64,000 nt of DNA from CBDDDW01 sp965226805 (GTDB lineage: Bacteria > Chloroflexota > Dehalococcoidia > Lucifugimonadales > JAGWBF01). The translations under genes were made by a program, and so were the position numbers. The stretch covers positions 372,001-436,000 of the forward strand of contig CBDDDW010000028.1 of the NCBI GenBank assembly GCA_965226805.1, read 5' to 3'. The notes beneath the pieces were generated by a model, which was not told the DNA's origin, did no database searches, and saw only the letters and a list, made by a program, of their open reading frames with translations. Shown in pieces: positions 17,575 to 26,429 of this stretch (positions within the stretch are counted from its first letter, which is position 1; the number at the start of each line of letters is the position of its first letter).

Positions 17575-17763
17575 CTACCAGAAAAAGGCCGGCTCCTCTT
17601 CCTTGTCGGGCAGGTTCTGGGCCACCCGTTCCAAGAAGCCCGCTACCTGGTCCAGTCCCGCGCTGATCTCCTGTGCCCTTTTCTCTCCCCACAATGCTCC
17701 GGCTTTCTTCGCCAACTCCCGGGAGAGCTCGTCCTTAGAAAGGCCCACATCCAGTCCTACCAT
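17575..17763 (-). CDS. GatC/AtzG-like small protein upstream of the amidase
   Basis: This 62-residue protein is mostly helical by eye and ends in an acidic EEEPAFFW segment. Short helical proteins encoded next to amidases, such as GatC with GatA or AtzG (DUF4089) with AtzE, wrap the amidase and have a similar extended Pro-containing tail. Here it lies 84 bases upstream of the amidase in the same direction and 34 bases downstream of the cyclophilin gene. A chaperone or small-subunit role for the amidase is an inference from size, composition and position. Confidence 0.6.
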   Translation of the reverse strand: MVGLDVGLSKDELSRELAKKAGALWGEKRAQEISAGLDQVAGFLERVAQNLPDKEEEPAFFW

Positions 17764-17797
17764 CTCACGACCTCAACGATCCGCTTTATTCCGCCAG

Positions 17798-18322
17798 TCA
17801 CTCACCCGGCGCAGCTTCGGTTATATCTACACTCTCGATGACGATCGCATCTATCGGCCTGTCCTGACCGTCCTTGGGGACATTAGAGATTGAGTCCAAG
17901 ACGGCCTGCCCCTCGATGAGCCGGCCGAATATAGTGTGTTTCCCGTTCAGCCACGTGGTAGGTGCGAGGGTCACGAAAAACTGGCTGCCGTTGGTGTTGG
18001 GCCCCGAGTTGGCCATGGCCAGGACTCCGGGGCGGTCGAACACGAGGGACGGTACGAATTCGTCCGCGAAGGAATAACCTGGACCTCCTGTCCCTGTGCC
18101 GGTGGGGTCTCCGCCCTGGATCATGAAGTTCTTGATCACACGGTGGAAGGGTACTCCATCGTAGAACCCCTCCCGGGCAAGAAAGACTAGGTTGTTAACG
18201 GTATTCGGCGCTTCTTTGGGGAACAGCTCGATTACGAGCGGTCCCGCACTGGTATTGATGGTGGCCGTGTACTGATTCCCGGAATCTATCGTCATAGGCG
18301 GCGGCTGTGAGTATTGGGCCAA
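17798..18322 (-). CDS. peptidyl-prolyl cis-trans isomerase, cyclophilin type
   Basis: The cyclophilin fold is clear: FHRVIKNFMIQGGDPTGTGTGGPGY contains the catalytic Arg of FHRVI and the FMIQGGD motif, followed by LAMANSGPNTNGSQFFVTL and the LNGKHTIFGRL region. I place the start at a TTG codon at 18322, seven bases after AAAGGAG, giving 174 residues that begin LAQYSQPPPM. Upstream in-frame sequence lacks a comparable ribosome site. No signal peptide is seen, so it is probably cytosolic. It heads the unit that includes the small GatC-like protein and the amidase. Confidence 0.92.
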   Translation of the reverse strand: MAQYSQPPPMTIDSGNQYTATINTSAGPLVIELFPKEAPNTVNNLVFLAREGFYDGVPFHRVIKNFMIQGGDPTGTGTGGPGYSFADEFVPSLVFDRPGVLAMANSGPNTNGSQFFVTLAPTTWLNGKHTIFGRLIEGQAVLDSISNVPKDGQDRPIDAIVIESVDITEAAPGE

Positions 18323-18498
18323 GCTGGAACTCCTTTGGCGTGCCCGAGCCACGGCAGGCCCTCCTGGGACCAGGGGTTTGGTCGGCCTGCATATTATAGA
18401 CCAAGAGGCTTCGCAAGTCACCTAATATGTGGGTTCCACGGCCACTGGAGGGCCGGAAACTACTACCGACCTGGCAGGGGCGGACTATGGTTGCGGGG

Positions 18499-18528
18499 TT
18501 GACCAGACAACAGCCGGGCGACTACACT
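18499..18528 (+). promoter_or_regulatory. promoter for the zinc-ribbon gene
   Basis: TTGACC (18499-18504), an 18-nt spacer and TACACT (18523-18528) lie about 57 bases before the ATG at 18586. A GGAGG site lies between them. Confidence 0.5.
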
Positions 18529-18585
18529 GCGGACTGTGGATGAGGCTCTGGCGAGAGACCACACCTGCTGTGCGGAGGAAGCATA

Positions 18586-19023
18586 ATGAACTGCCCACGA
18601 TGTAGCGCCCAATTGAAGGTGCAGACCTTCAAGGGAGTCGATGTCGATAGATGCCCTACCTGTGAAGGCATGTGGCTGGACCACGGCGAGCTGGACCAGC
18701 TGGAAGACACAGTGATGGATGATGACCACGCTAAGGGGACCATGTTCTTCCGGGCGGAAGGCAGCGACCTGCAGTGCCCCAAATGTAACGCCCCCATGAA
18801 GTGGTTCAGATACCGTCACTACAACCTGGAGCTGGACTTCTGCGAGGCCGAACACGGCTTCTGGCTGGACAAAGGAGAGGAGAAACGCGTCCTTGAGATC
18901 ATGGAGCAGCGGATTAAAGACCTCAAGAGATCGGCCAGCGCGGAGGTAGAATGGGGCAAGTTTCTCTCCAACATCAACTCCAAGTCCTTCATGGCCAAGC
19001 TGAAGGGTCTGTTCAAGGGCTAA
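18586..19023 (+). CDS. zinc-ribbon protein, zf-TFIIB family
   Basis: This 145-residue protein has a CPRC...CPTCEGMWLDHGELDQL module at its N terminus, the hallmark of the zf-TFIIB (transcription-factor-like zinc ribbon) family. A second CPKC motif follows near residue 65, with a FCEAEHGFWLDKGEEKRVLE repeat of the same design near 86-105. It is therefore a tandem two-ribbon protein with a basic helical C terminus. The precise function of this family in bacteria is unknown to me. The ATG is preceded by GGAGG. Another four-CxxC protein is encoded 71 bases downstream. Confidence 0.85.
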   Translation: MNCPRCSAQLKVQTFKGVDVDRCPTCEGMWLDHGELDQLEDTVMDDDHAKGTMFFRAEGSDLQCPKCNAPMKWFRYRHYNLELDFCEAEHGFWLDKGEEKRVLEIMEQRIKDLKRSASAEVEWGKFLSNINSKSFMAKLKGLFKG

Positions 19024-19094
19024 CAGGCCTGATGCGGTGTGAGCAGGGCACGTGGGCAGGCTAATTGGCACACCCATCTGACCGTAGAGTGGCG

Positions 19095-19373
19095 ATGGAG
19101 GTGCACTGCCCCGATTGCAAGACATCTCTCACCTCTCCCACAGAGAGGATGATGGCCGATAGGGTCATAGAGTACCGGTGCCCCGCCTGCGAGTACCAGA
19201 TTCCCCTCCTAGCTCCGGGCAACCCGTGGACCCAGGCGTGTCCCCAGTGCTCCGCGGGGCCAGAGGCTGCTATGACGACAGTGGGCGTTGACAAGAGCGG
19301 GCTGTTAAGTTTCCTTTACTGCGGTGTCTGTAGGTGCCTGCTAGGGCGGTATTGGGGTATATTACAGCTATAG
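19095..19373 (+). CDS. small protein with four CxxC motifs
   Basis: From the ATG at 19095 the protein has 92 residues; a TTG at 19065 and a GTG at 19089 are alternative in-frame starts. Four CxxC pairs occur in order: CPDC, CPAC, CPQC and CGVC. They are spaced to form two zinc-binding knuckles or ribbons. No enzymatic motif is seen. It follows the zf-TFIIB protein in the same direction, so the two may be co-transcribed. Its 3' end overlaps the convergent periplasmic-binding-type gene by six bases. I cannot name a function. Confidence 0.6.
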   Translation: MEVHCPDCKTSLTSPTERMMADRVIEYRCPACEYQIPLLAPGNPWTQACPQCSAGPEAAMTTVGVDKSGLLSFLYCGVCRCLLGRYWGILQL

Positions 19374-20546
19374 GGGCTCGGCCTGCCTGAGGTCCTTGGG
19401 CCAGACGATGACCTTCTTATTTCCCTGCCACTGGACTATCACCACTGAATGACCGGCCTGGCGGCCCGTGACAGGCTCCAGCTTGAAACGCCCGTAGAAG
19501 GTGGTGAAGTCCAAGCGGCCAGCGGTTTCCCGAAGCGCCGCATTGTCCACCGTTCCGGCCTCTTCCATGCACCTCTGGGCGACTAGGCCCGCGGCGTACG
19601 CTTGGACCATGGCGTAATCCAGGGACCCAGCCTTTGAGCCGAGTGGGTCCAGGGACACATCCTGGAGATCCCTGAGCCTCCTGAGGACCTCCGCTCCGGA
19701 TGGGCCGTAATCGGCTCGGTAAGTCGCGCCCGGCTCCCACTGGGTAGGGCCCAGGAATCCCGTGGCTGAGCTTCCCAGTGACTCGCCGAACTCACTAATG
19801 CCCGCGGCGACAAGGGCGGTCGCCTTGGCCCGGACCCTCTTCTCTACCAATTGACTTGCCAGCTCCAGGTCTTCCTGAATCCGGCCCACCCCAAGAATGA
19901 TGTCCGGCCTGGCATCCTCAATCTCCCGCAGGAAGGGGGAGAAGTCGGACGTATCCGAAGGGTACTGCCTGACGAGGACTATCTCGAAACCACTCTCGGC
20001 AGCGTGGCACTCCACTCCCGACGCGACGGCTGGCGGGAAGGAGCCCCTGGCCGCCCGGAGTATCGCGACGGTTCGTGCCTTTGGGTCCATCTCTCTCACG
20101 AGATCAAGGACGCCGGTCAGGTATCGGCTCGCGGGGGTCAGAATACCGACAACCCAGCGGTGCCCCTGGGCATATATCCGGTCCGATGCGCCCCCGTGGT
20201 TCCACAATACGCGACCGTATCTCTCGGCAACTGGAGCCACGGCCAGGGTGAGGACGCTGGAATAGGGTCCAAGGAGCAACTGGACACCATCATCGACAAT
20301 GAGTTTTTCGGCCAACGTCGCCGCAACTCGGGCCCTACTCTGGTCGTCGTAATGTCTCAGACGGAGAGGAAGGGGTCGTGATCGAGCGCGGAGCTTGAGG
20401 CCACCGTGTCTGTTTACATCCTCGATCCAGGCAGTAACGCCCTTGAGGGCTTGAGTTCCCTGGCTAGAGAACTGGCCCGTCAAAGATGCGACCATTCCGA
20501 CGGTCACCCGGTCGCGTTGCATGCATGCAGCTTGTGACCGGCCCAT
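19368..20546 (-). CDS. periplasmic-binding-protein type 1 (Leu/Ile/Val family) without signal peptide
   Basis: The 392-residue protein begins VTVGMVASLTGQFSSQGTQALKGV shortly after its N terminus, the classic start of the branched-chain amino-acid/amide-binding family (Peripla_BP_6). The two-lobe pattern continues to the end. No hydrophobic leader or lipobox precedes this domain, although the family is normally exported. It may be a cytosolic sensor in the manner of AmiC, or its true start has been lost. It lies 10 bases downstream of a FIST-domain gene in the same direction, and no ABC permease or ATPase gene adjoins it. A ligand-sensing pair with the FIST protein is an inference. Confidence 0.8.
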   Translation of the reverse strand: MGRSQAACMQRDRVTVGMVASLTGQFSSQGTQALKGVTAWIEDVNRHGGLKLRARSRPLPLRLRHYDDQSRARVAATLAEKLIVDDGVQLLLGPYSSVLTLAVAPVAERYGRVLWNHGGASDRIYAQGHRWVVGILTPASRYLTGVLDLVREMDPKARTVAILRAARGSFPPAVASGVECHAAESGFEIVLVRQYPSDTSDFSPFLREIEDARPDIILGVGRIQEDLELASQLVEKRVRAKATALVAAGISEFGESLGSSATGFLGPTQWEPGATYRADYGPSGAEVLRRLRDLQDVSLDPLGSKAGSLDYAMVQAYAAGLVAQRCMEEAGTVDNAALRETAGRLDFTTFYGRFKLEPVTGRQAGHSVVIVQWQGNKKVIVWPKDLRQAEPL

Positions 20547-20556
20547 ACGGCCGGAG

Positions 20557-21747
20557 CTAGCTGTCCTGAGCCGGCCGGAAGATCCCGAAAGAGCTGGTGT
20601 AGCCGTGGAGAAAAGTGGTCCCGCCTACCGGGCCGATTTCCCCGTTGCAGAAGAACCCGCCCAAGGGTACCTCGCCGATCTTGTCCTGGAAGAGGTCTGT
20701 GTCGTGGTCTGGACGGCCGTACAGGTTCTCTCCACGGCCGAGACATGAAAAGAGCAGAGCACCGCGGCCTTGGGTTGCCTGGTTCTCGTCGACGTACCTT
20801 GTGAGCAGGGCCGACAGGTCGTCTGCGGAAGTCCAAGCGTCCCTGAGATGGAACTGGACGCGTTGTCCTTCCCTGAGGTTCTCGCCGATTGCCATGCTCC
20901 CCGAGCGACCATCCATACCGATGACATTCCGGATCAGGAAGTCCCCTTGCCGAGGCTCATCGTTGAAGTCGTCCATGACCATGCCCAAGAACAGGGAATG
21001 CTGCATGAGCTCCTGGTCCCGTTCCTTCGACGAGGTAAATAGCTCCCGCAAGACCTCCAGAGGGGGTCGCTGGTCCAGCTCCAGCAGCATGTTTTGTTGA
21101 CTCTTGGTGATACACATCAGATCGCCGACGGGTCGGCATCCCTGAGCCACGATCGTGTCCACGGCGACGTTACCGTCCATGGCGATTCCAATGGCTCCAG
21201 ATTGATGGACGATGTCTCCTAGGAAGAGGGCGTTCTCGCCGCCCCGCTGGCCGCCGCTGGCCATCCCGCCCACCTTGGTACTTCGGCTGAAGCCGTAATC
21301 CAACCCCAGAAGAAAGTTCTGGGCCGGAAAGCTGAAGGGGTCCACCAGCAGAAGGAAGGCGGGGTCGTTTTCGGCAGGGAGGCCGAGTGTCTTCGGCCAT
21401 TCCTCAGGGCTGGCGTCCAGGTCAGGTAGGTCGCCGCCCTGGAGGTGGAACGGGTGCAACTCAACGCCCGGTAGGTCAGCCACGGTAAGGGAGAACCCCG
21501 GCCGGTGCTCTATCTCGCGGCCCGCACCGATCACTCCCCCCGCCGAGCACCCGAACAGGAGGGTCCGTCCGAGCTTGTCCCGAATCATCGCCGGCAGATC
21601 CCCGTATTGGGCGGCGAAGTGGGCGGAGAGAAAAATCACCGCGAGGTCAGGGGGGCCTTCCCAATCCTGGTCTCGTATTGAGGAAACACATTCGTCCACC
21701 GCTTCCTCAAGAGTCTGCCGGTCGGAAACTGCAGACGCCCATTTCAT
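20557..21747 (-). CDS. FIST N/FIST C domain protein
   Basis: The 396-residue protein starts at the ATG at 21747, just after GGAGGAG. It has a FIST_N region with LLFGCSAGGVIGAGREIE near residues 73-90. Its FIST_C region has ALLFSCLGRGENLYG and then PLGGFFCNGEIGPVGG near the C terminus. FIST domains are predicted intracellular small-ligand sensors, often linked to signal transduction. The protein carries no output domain itself. The next gene downstream, 10 bases away, is a leaderless periplasmic-binding-type protein, which supports a shared sensing role. Confidence 0.88.
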   Translation of the reverse strand: MKWASAVSDRQTLEEAVDECVSSIRDQDWEGPPDLAVIFLSAHFAAQYGDLPAMIRDKLGRTLLFGCSAGGVIGAGREIEHRPGFSLTVADLPGVELHPFHLQGGDLPDLDASPEEWPKTLGLPAENDPAFLLLVDPFSFPAQNFLLGLDYGFSRSTKVGGMASGGQRGGENALFLGDIVHQSGAIGIAMDGNVAVDTIVAQGCRPVGDLMCITKSQQNMLLELDQRPPLEVLRELFTSSKERDQELMQHSLFLGMVMDDFNDEPRQGDFLIRNVIGMDGRSGSMAIGENLREGQRVQFHLRDAWTSADDLSALLTRYVDENQATQGRGALLFSCLGRGENLYGRPDHDTDLFQDKIGEVPLGGFFCNGEIGPVGGTTFLHGYTSSFGIFRPAQDS

Positions 21748-21870
21748 ATTGAACTCCTCCGTCGGCGGCGGATTACCGAGTCCGATCCCGTACACTCAGC
21801 CCACAGTATATCAGATGCTCGGGTCCTCGGCACCTCGTTCCGGCGAACCCCAGGTATACTTAATCGCTGC

Positions 21871-21892
21871 GAGGGCTGGTAAACCAGCGCTC
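21871..21892. promoter_or_regulatory. palindrome between the divergent FIST and YyaL genes
   Basis: GCTGGT (21875-21880) and ACCAGC (21883-21888) flank a 2-nt centre, and the symmetry extends to GAG/CTC with one mismatch. It sits in the 223-base divergent intergenic region and could be an operator. No regulator gene is adjacent. Confidence 0.35.
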
Positions 21893-21970
21893 GATAAGGC
21901 ACAATAGTGTCGGCGGGCCGGCCTGGTTGTGCCGTCTGGGCAGGCCCCAGAGCGTCCAGGGAGAAACAGT

Positions 21971-24022
21971 ATGGCCAATCGTCTGGCGGGCGAGACGAGC
22001 CCGTACCTCCTCCAGCATGCCAACAACCCCGTGGACTGGTATCCATGGGGAGAGGAGGCGCTCCAGAGGGCGCAGGCCGAGGATAAACCTATTTTACTGA
22101 GTGTTGGTTACTCAGCCTGCCACTGGTGCCACGTCATGGAGCGAGAGTCCTTCGAAAACGAAGAGATCGCCGGCATCATGAATGAGCACTTCATCAGCAT
22201 CAAGGTGGACCGGGAAGAGCGGCCGGACCTGGACAGTATCTATATGAGCGCCGTACAGGCCTTGACGGGCAGCGGAGGATGGCCGATGACGGTCTTCCTT
22301 ACTCCCGACGGGAAGCCGTTCTACGGTGGCACCTATTTCCCGCCCGACGACTCCCGAGGCATGCCGGGCTTCCCCCGAGTGCTGATGAGCATGGCCGATA
22401 CCTACCGAAACCGACGGGGGGATGTGGTCCAGGCAACCCAGCAACTGGTGTCCCATTTACAGCATGCGTCCAAGGCGATCCGAAACCTGGACCCGTTGAC
22501 CCCGGACATTCTTCATAAAGCGTTCCAGGTTCTGGGTCAAAACTATGATTACCAGGACGGCGGATTCGGCATGGCGCCCAAATTCCCCCAGCCGATGAGC
22601 TACGAGTTCACTCTGCGTTATCATCACCTTACCAAGAGCACTGGGGCGCTGGAGATGGTTGAAATGGCCGCCAGGAGGATGGCCGCGGGCGGCATTTACG
22701 ACCAGATCGGAGGCGGCTTTCACCGGTATTCTACCGATCATATCTGGCTAGTGCCTCACTTCGAGAAGATGCTCTACGACAACGCTCTCTTGAGCCGCCT
22801 CTACCTGCACACGTACCAGGCGACTGGAAATCCCCTGTACAAGCGGATAGTCGAGGAGACCCTGGACTACGTGCTCAGGGAGATGACCGATCCGTCTGGA
22901 GGCTTTTACTCTACCCAGGATGCCGATAGCGAGGGAGAGGAAGGCAAGTACTTTGTGTGGACACCTGAAGAAATCGAAGAAGTCCTGGGCCCGGAGGAAG
23001 GCAGGTTAGTATCCGGGTACTTCGGAGTGACGGAAGCAGGCAACTTCGAAGGGAAGAATATCCTGAACGTACCCCAGGAGGCGGACTCGTTCGCGGCTGA
23101 GGCGGGTATCAGCCTAGAGGACCTCGAGGCGGCGGTCGAGCGTGCGAAGCCTAAACTTCTTGAGGAAAGGTATCGGCGCATCCCACCCGCCCGCGATGAG
23201 AAAATTCTCGCGGCGTGGAGTGGCATGATGATCCGAAGTTTCGCCGAGGCGGCCGCTGTGCTCCGCCGCCAAGACTATGAGGACGCGGCGATAGCCTGTG
23301 CTTCCTTCATTCTCGGCGAGATGCGTCGGGACGGCAGACTGCTGCGGACATACAAGGACGGAAGAGCCAGGTTGAAGGGCTATCTCGAAGACTACGCTTT
23401 CCTGACCGACGGCCTGGTAGCCCTCTATGAGGCGACATTTGAGCACCGCTGGCTGGATGAGGCACGGGCCCTGGCGAAGGACATGATCGATCTCTTCTGG
23501 GACGAGGGTGAGAGAGCCTTTTACGACACCGGTGAAGACCACGAAGCCCTGGTGGTCCGGCCCCGGGATTTCTTTGACAGCGCTACCCCCTGTGGCAGCT
23601 CCGTCGCTGTAGACGTGCTGCTGCATCTGTCGGTGCTTGCCGGGGAGAGCGACTATGGGACCCTGGGGTCCAGTGCCCTTCGCTCTATGCAGCAATACAT
23701 GGCCCGGGCTCCCCTCGGTATGGGACACTGGCTCTGCGCCCTCGACTTCTACCTATCCACGCCCAAAGAGATAGCGATAGTGGGACCCCGGGCGGATCAA
23801 GGTACCAGGGCTCTCCTGGACGTAGCGCACGGGCGCTACCTGCCCAACAAAGTGGTTGCCGGCCACGATCCCGGACTGCCGCTTAACGGCTCAATGGCTT
23901 CCCCTCTGCTCGAGAACAAGAGCATGATCGATGGCCGCCCCACCGCGTATGTGTGTCACAACTATGCTTGTCAGCAGCCGGTTACTGAGCCAGAAGCCCT
24001 GGCGAGCCAGCTGGAAGTTTAG
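21971..24022 (+). CDS. thioredoxin-domain protein, DUF255/YyaL family
   Basis: The protein begins MANRLAGETSPYLLQHANNPVDWYPW, the invariant start of the YyaL/SSP411 family. It has 683 residues when started at the ATG at 21971 behind AGGGAGA. The N-terminal thioredoxin-like DUF255 domain has the SACHWCHVM motif with C50 and C53. The rest is an alpha-toroid region resembling N-acylglucosamine 2-epimerases, with HFEKMLYDNALL and DEKILAAWSGMMI conserved stretches. Biochemical function is not established. It is divergent from the FIST gene and followed by icd. Confidence 0.93.
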   Translation: MANRLAGETSPYLLQHANNPVDWYPWGEEALQRAQAEDKPILLSVGYSACHWCHVMERESFENEEIAGIMNEHFISIKVDREERPDLDSIYMSAVQALTGSGGWPMTVFLTPDGKPFYGGTYFPPDDSRGMPGFPRVLMSMADTYRNRRGDVVQATQQLVSHLQHASKAIRNLDPLTPDILHKAFQVLGQNYDYQDGGFGMAPKFPQPMSYEFTLRYHHLTKSTGALEMVEMAARRMAAGGIYDQIGGGFHRYSTDHIWLVPHFEKMLYDNALLSRLYLHTYQATGNPLYKRIVEETLDYVLREMTDPSGGFYSTQDADSEGEEGKYFVWTPEEIEEVLGPEEGRLVSGYFGVTEAGNFEGKNILNVPQEADSFAAEAGISLEDLEAAVERAKPKLLEERYRRIPPARDEKILAAWSGMMIRSFAEAAAVLRRQDYEDAAIACASFILGEMRRDGRLLRTYKDGRARLKGYLEDYAFLTDGLVALYEATFEHRWLDEARALAKDMIDLFWDEGERAFYDTGEDHEALVVRPRDFFDSATPCGSSVAVDVLLHLSVLAGESDYGTLGSSALRSMQQYMARAPLGMGHWLCALDFYLSTPKEIAIVGPRADQGTRALLDVAHGRYLPNKVVAGHDPGLPLNGSMASPLLENKSMIDGRPTAYVCHNYACQQPVTEPEALASQLEV

Positions 24023-24124
24023 CGCCGGAAACAGGGACCACTTTCGCACACCGGATGGCGCGGTTAAGCCACCAGGAGTCCGATCCCCGTCGAGGAACGG
24101 GAATTAGCTGCACTGTATTGTGTG

Positions 24125-24148
24125 TCCGGACTCTGGTCCAGAGCCGGA
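24125..24148. promoter_or_regulatory. inverted repeat upstream of icd
   Basis: TCCGG (24125-24129) pairs with CCGGA (24144-24148), and CTCTGG (24131-24136) with CCAGAG (24138-24143). One A is bulged. It lies about 30 bases before the icd start codon, consistent with an operator or a leader hairpin. Confidence 0.35.
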
Positions 24149-24178
24149 TTGTAGACTTACCATCCGAAAGGAGTAGGC

Positions 24179-25381
24179 ATGGTAGATACGCAAGCTATCG
24201 AAGCTGCGACAGTCCAGTTTGCTAAGGTGCTCGAAGAGCAGCTTGAGCGAGTGGAGCGCCTCAAATCCGAAGAGGACTGGCTAGATTACGGCAAGATCAC
24301 GCCCATCAAAATCGGCATGATCGGCGGCGATGGGATTGGCCCTTACATCGCCGCTGAGTCGCAACGTGTGCTGGAGTTTCTTCTGAAGGACGAGGTAGCC
24401 AGTGGAAAAGTTGAGTTCCGCGACATCGAAGGCCTGACCATCGAGAACCGCGCTGAGCAACTGAAAAGCATTCCGGATGATGTGTTGACCCAAATAAAGG
24501 AGTGCCACGTCACGTTGAAGGGGCCTACGCATACTCCTGAGAAGGGTGACGGTTGGCCGAACATAGAGTCCGCTAATGTGGCGATGCGCAAAGCGCTGGA
24601 CCTCTTCGCCAACATACGCCCCGTGCGCATACCAAAGCAGGGCATAGACTGGACTTTCTTCCGGGAGAACACCGAGGACATGTACGCCGTCGGTAGCCAG
24701 GGAGTGCATGTGACTGAAGACATCGGGATCGATTTCAGGGTAATCACGTCCCAGGGGTCCGAGAGAATTATAGAGGCTGCCTTTGCTCATGCACAGCGGA
24801 CCGGCAAAGATTCGGTGACCGTGGTGACCAAGGCCAATATCGTCAAGACGACCGATGGCAAATTCCTGGACGCTGCCAGGAAAGTCTCCTCCAGATATCC
24901 GAACCTAACGTGGGAAGGCTGGTATATTGACATAATGACCGCTGCGCTAATCAATCCGGCCCGGCAGAAGCAGTTCCAGGTTATTGTGCTTCCCAACCTC
25001 TACGGCGATATCCTCACGGATGAGGCGGCCCAGATCCAGGGGGGTGTCGGCACAGCAGGCAGCGCCAACGTGGGAAAGAAGTATGGGATGTTCGAGGCCA
25101 TCCACGGCAGCGCACCACGCATGGTGAGAGAAGGCCGCGCCCAATACGCCGATCCAAGCTCTATGATGCGCGCTGGGGGGATGCTGCTGACTCACTTGGG
25201 TTTCGAGTCTCAAGGGAACAAGCTGCATAAGGCCCTCGATATATGTGGCCAATATGAACGAAAAATCGCCATCACCGGCAGAGACACTGGGGCAACGGGT
25301 AAGGAGCTCGGTGAATACATCATGGATACCATCAGTGATCCAAATGTAGAGGGTCGCTGGGAGGAGTTCGTCCACGCCTAA
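24179..25381 (+). CDS. icd: isocitrate dehydrogenase
   Basis: This 400-residue enzyme belongs to the isocitrate/isopropylmalate dehydrogenase family and oxidatively decarboxylates isocitrate to 2-oxoglutarate. It shows GDGIGPYIAAE near 50-60, the substrate segment IESANVAMRKALDLFANIRPVR near 123-144, FFRENTEDMYAVGSQGV near 154-170, and the metal-binding NLYGDILTDEAAQIQGG region near 277-293. The start is supported by AAAGGAG. An N-terminal helical extension of about 40 residues precedes the fold. The neighbouring mdh supports a TCA-cycle role; NAD versus NADP preference is not resolved by eye. Confidence 0.88.
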   Translation: MVDTQAIEAATVQFAKVLEEQLERVERLKSEEDWLDYGKITPIKIGMIGGDGIGPYIAAESQRVLEFLLKDEVASGKVEFRDIEGLTIENRAEQLKSIPDDVLTQIKECHVTLKGPTHTPEKGDGWPNIESANVAMRKALDLFANIRPVRIPKQGIDWTFFRENTEDMYAVGSQGVHVTEDIGIDFRVITSQGSERIIEAAFAHAQRTGKDSVTVVTKANIVKTTDGKFLDAARKVSSRYPNLTWEGWYIDIMTAALINPARQKQFQVIVLPNLYGDILTDEAAQIQGGVGTAGSANVGKKYGMFEAIHGSAPRMVREGRAQYADPSSMMRAGGMLLTHLGFESQGNKLHKALDICGQYERKIAITGRDTGATGKELGEYIMDTISDPNVEGRWEEFVHA

Positions 25382-25490
25382 GAGGCCGCGGAAAAAAAGG
25401 GTGTGCAGAGGGTTTCAGCGCCCTGATAAGCGCAGAACTGGTTTGGGGTCGGGAATCAGACGAGAGTAGAGAGGACCGGAGAGTACATAC

Positions 25491-26429
25491 ATGCGTAAGA
25501 AGGTGACTGTAGTCGGTGCGGGGAACGTGGGCGCCACGACAGCGGAACGAATTCACGGGACAGGCTACGCGGACGTTGTGCTGGTGGATGTCATAGAGGA
25601 CCTGCCACAAGGGAAGGCGCTGGACATGCTGGAGTCTGGGCCCGTTCTGGGCTCCGATGCACGGATTACCGGGAGCAACGGGTATGAAGAGTCGGCCAAA
25701 TCTGACCTGGTCATCATCACCGCCGGCATCGCTCGCAAGCCAGGGATGAGCCGGGATGACCTGCTTAACACTAACGCCAGAATTATCGGAGAGGTCACGA
25801 GACAGGTGGTTGCCCGCTCGCCTGAATGCCTTCTGCTGGTAGTCACAAATCCGCTGGATGCCATGGTTCAGCATGCCTTTGAGGTTAGCGGCTTCCCTCG
25901 ACACCGGGTGTTCGGGATGGCCGGTATTCTGGATACGTCACGGTTCCGAACTTTCATAGCTCAAGAGCTGGATGTATCGGTGGAGGACGTACAAGCCTAT
26001 GTTCTGGGCAGCCACGGGGACGACATGGTGCCATTGGTGCGTTATACCACGGTTGGTGGTATACCAATCACGGAGCTGCTGCCACAGGAGACGATCGACC
26101 GTCTGGTACAGAGGACCCGCCAGGGTGGGGGTGAGATAGTCAGCTTGCTGAAGGCCGGCAGCGCCTACTACGCCCCTTCCGCCGCCATCGCCCAGATGGC
26201 CGAGGCAATATTACTGGACAAAAAGCGGATCCTGCCCTGCTCTGTCTATCTGGACGGCGAATATGGGATCAGGGGCTTGTATATCGGGGTTCCGGTCAAG
26301 CTGGGGGCCAACGGGATTGAGGAGATCATCGAGATCAAGCTTACGGAAGGGGAGCGGGCTGCTCTCGATAAATCCGCTGCCAGCGTCCGCGAGTTGGTGG
26401 AGGTCCTGCACAAGTCCGCCGCATCCTAG
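25491..26429 (+). CDS. mdh: malate dehydrogenase
   Basis: The 312-residue protein is a LDH-like malate dehydrogenase, oxidising malate to oxaloacetate with NAD. It has the Rossmann motif VGAGNVGATTAERI at 7-20, and D33 in VLVDVIE favours NAD. The catalytic region VLGSHGDDMVPL near 172-183 carries the active-site His. A conserved VTNPLDAM segment lies near 119-126. It follows icd by about 110 bases. Its TAG stop shares the tetranucleotide CTAG with the stop of the convergent thiol oxidoreductase gene. Confidence 0.93.
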   Translation: MRKKVTVVGAGNVGATTAERIHGTGYADVVLVDVIEDLPQGKALDMLESGPVLGSDARITGSNGYEESAKSDLVIITAGIARKPGMSRDDLLNTNARIIGEVTRQVVARSPECLLLVVTNPLDAMVQHAFEVSGFPRHRVFGMAGILDTSRFRTFIAQELDVSVEDVQAYVLGSHGDDMVPLVRYTTVGGIPITELLPQETIDRLVQRTRQGGGEIVSLLKAGSAYYAPSAAIAQMAEAILLDKKRILPCSVYLDGEYGIRGLYIGVPVKLGANGIEEIIEIKLTEGERAALDKSAASVRELVEVLHKSAAS

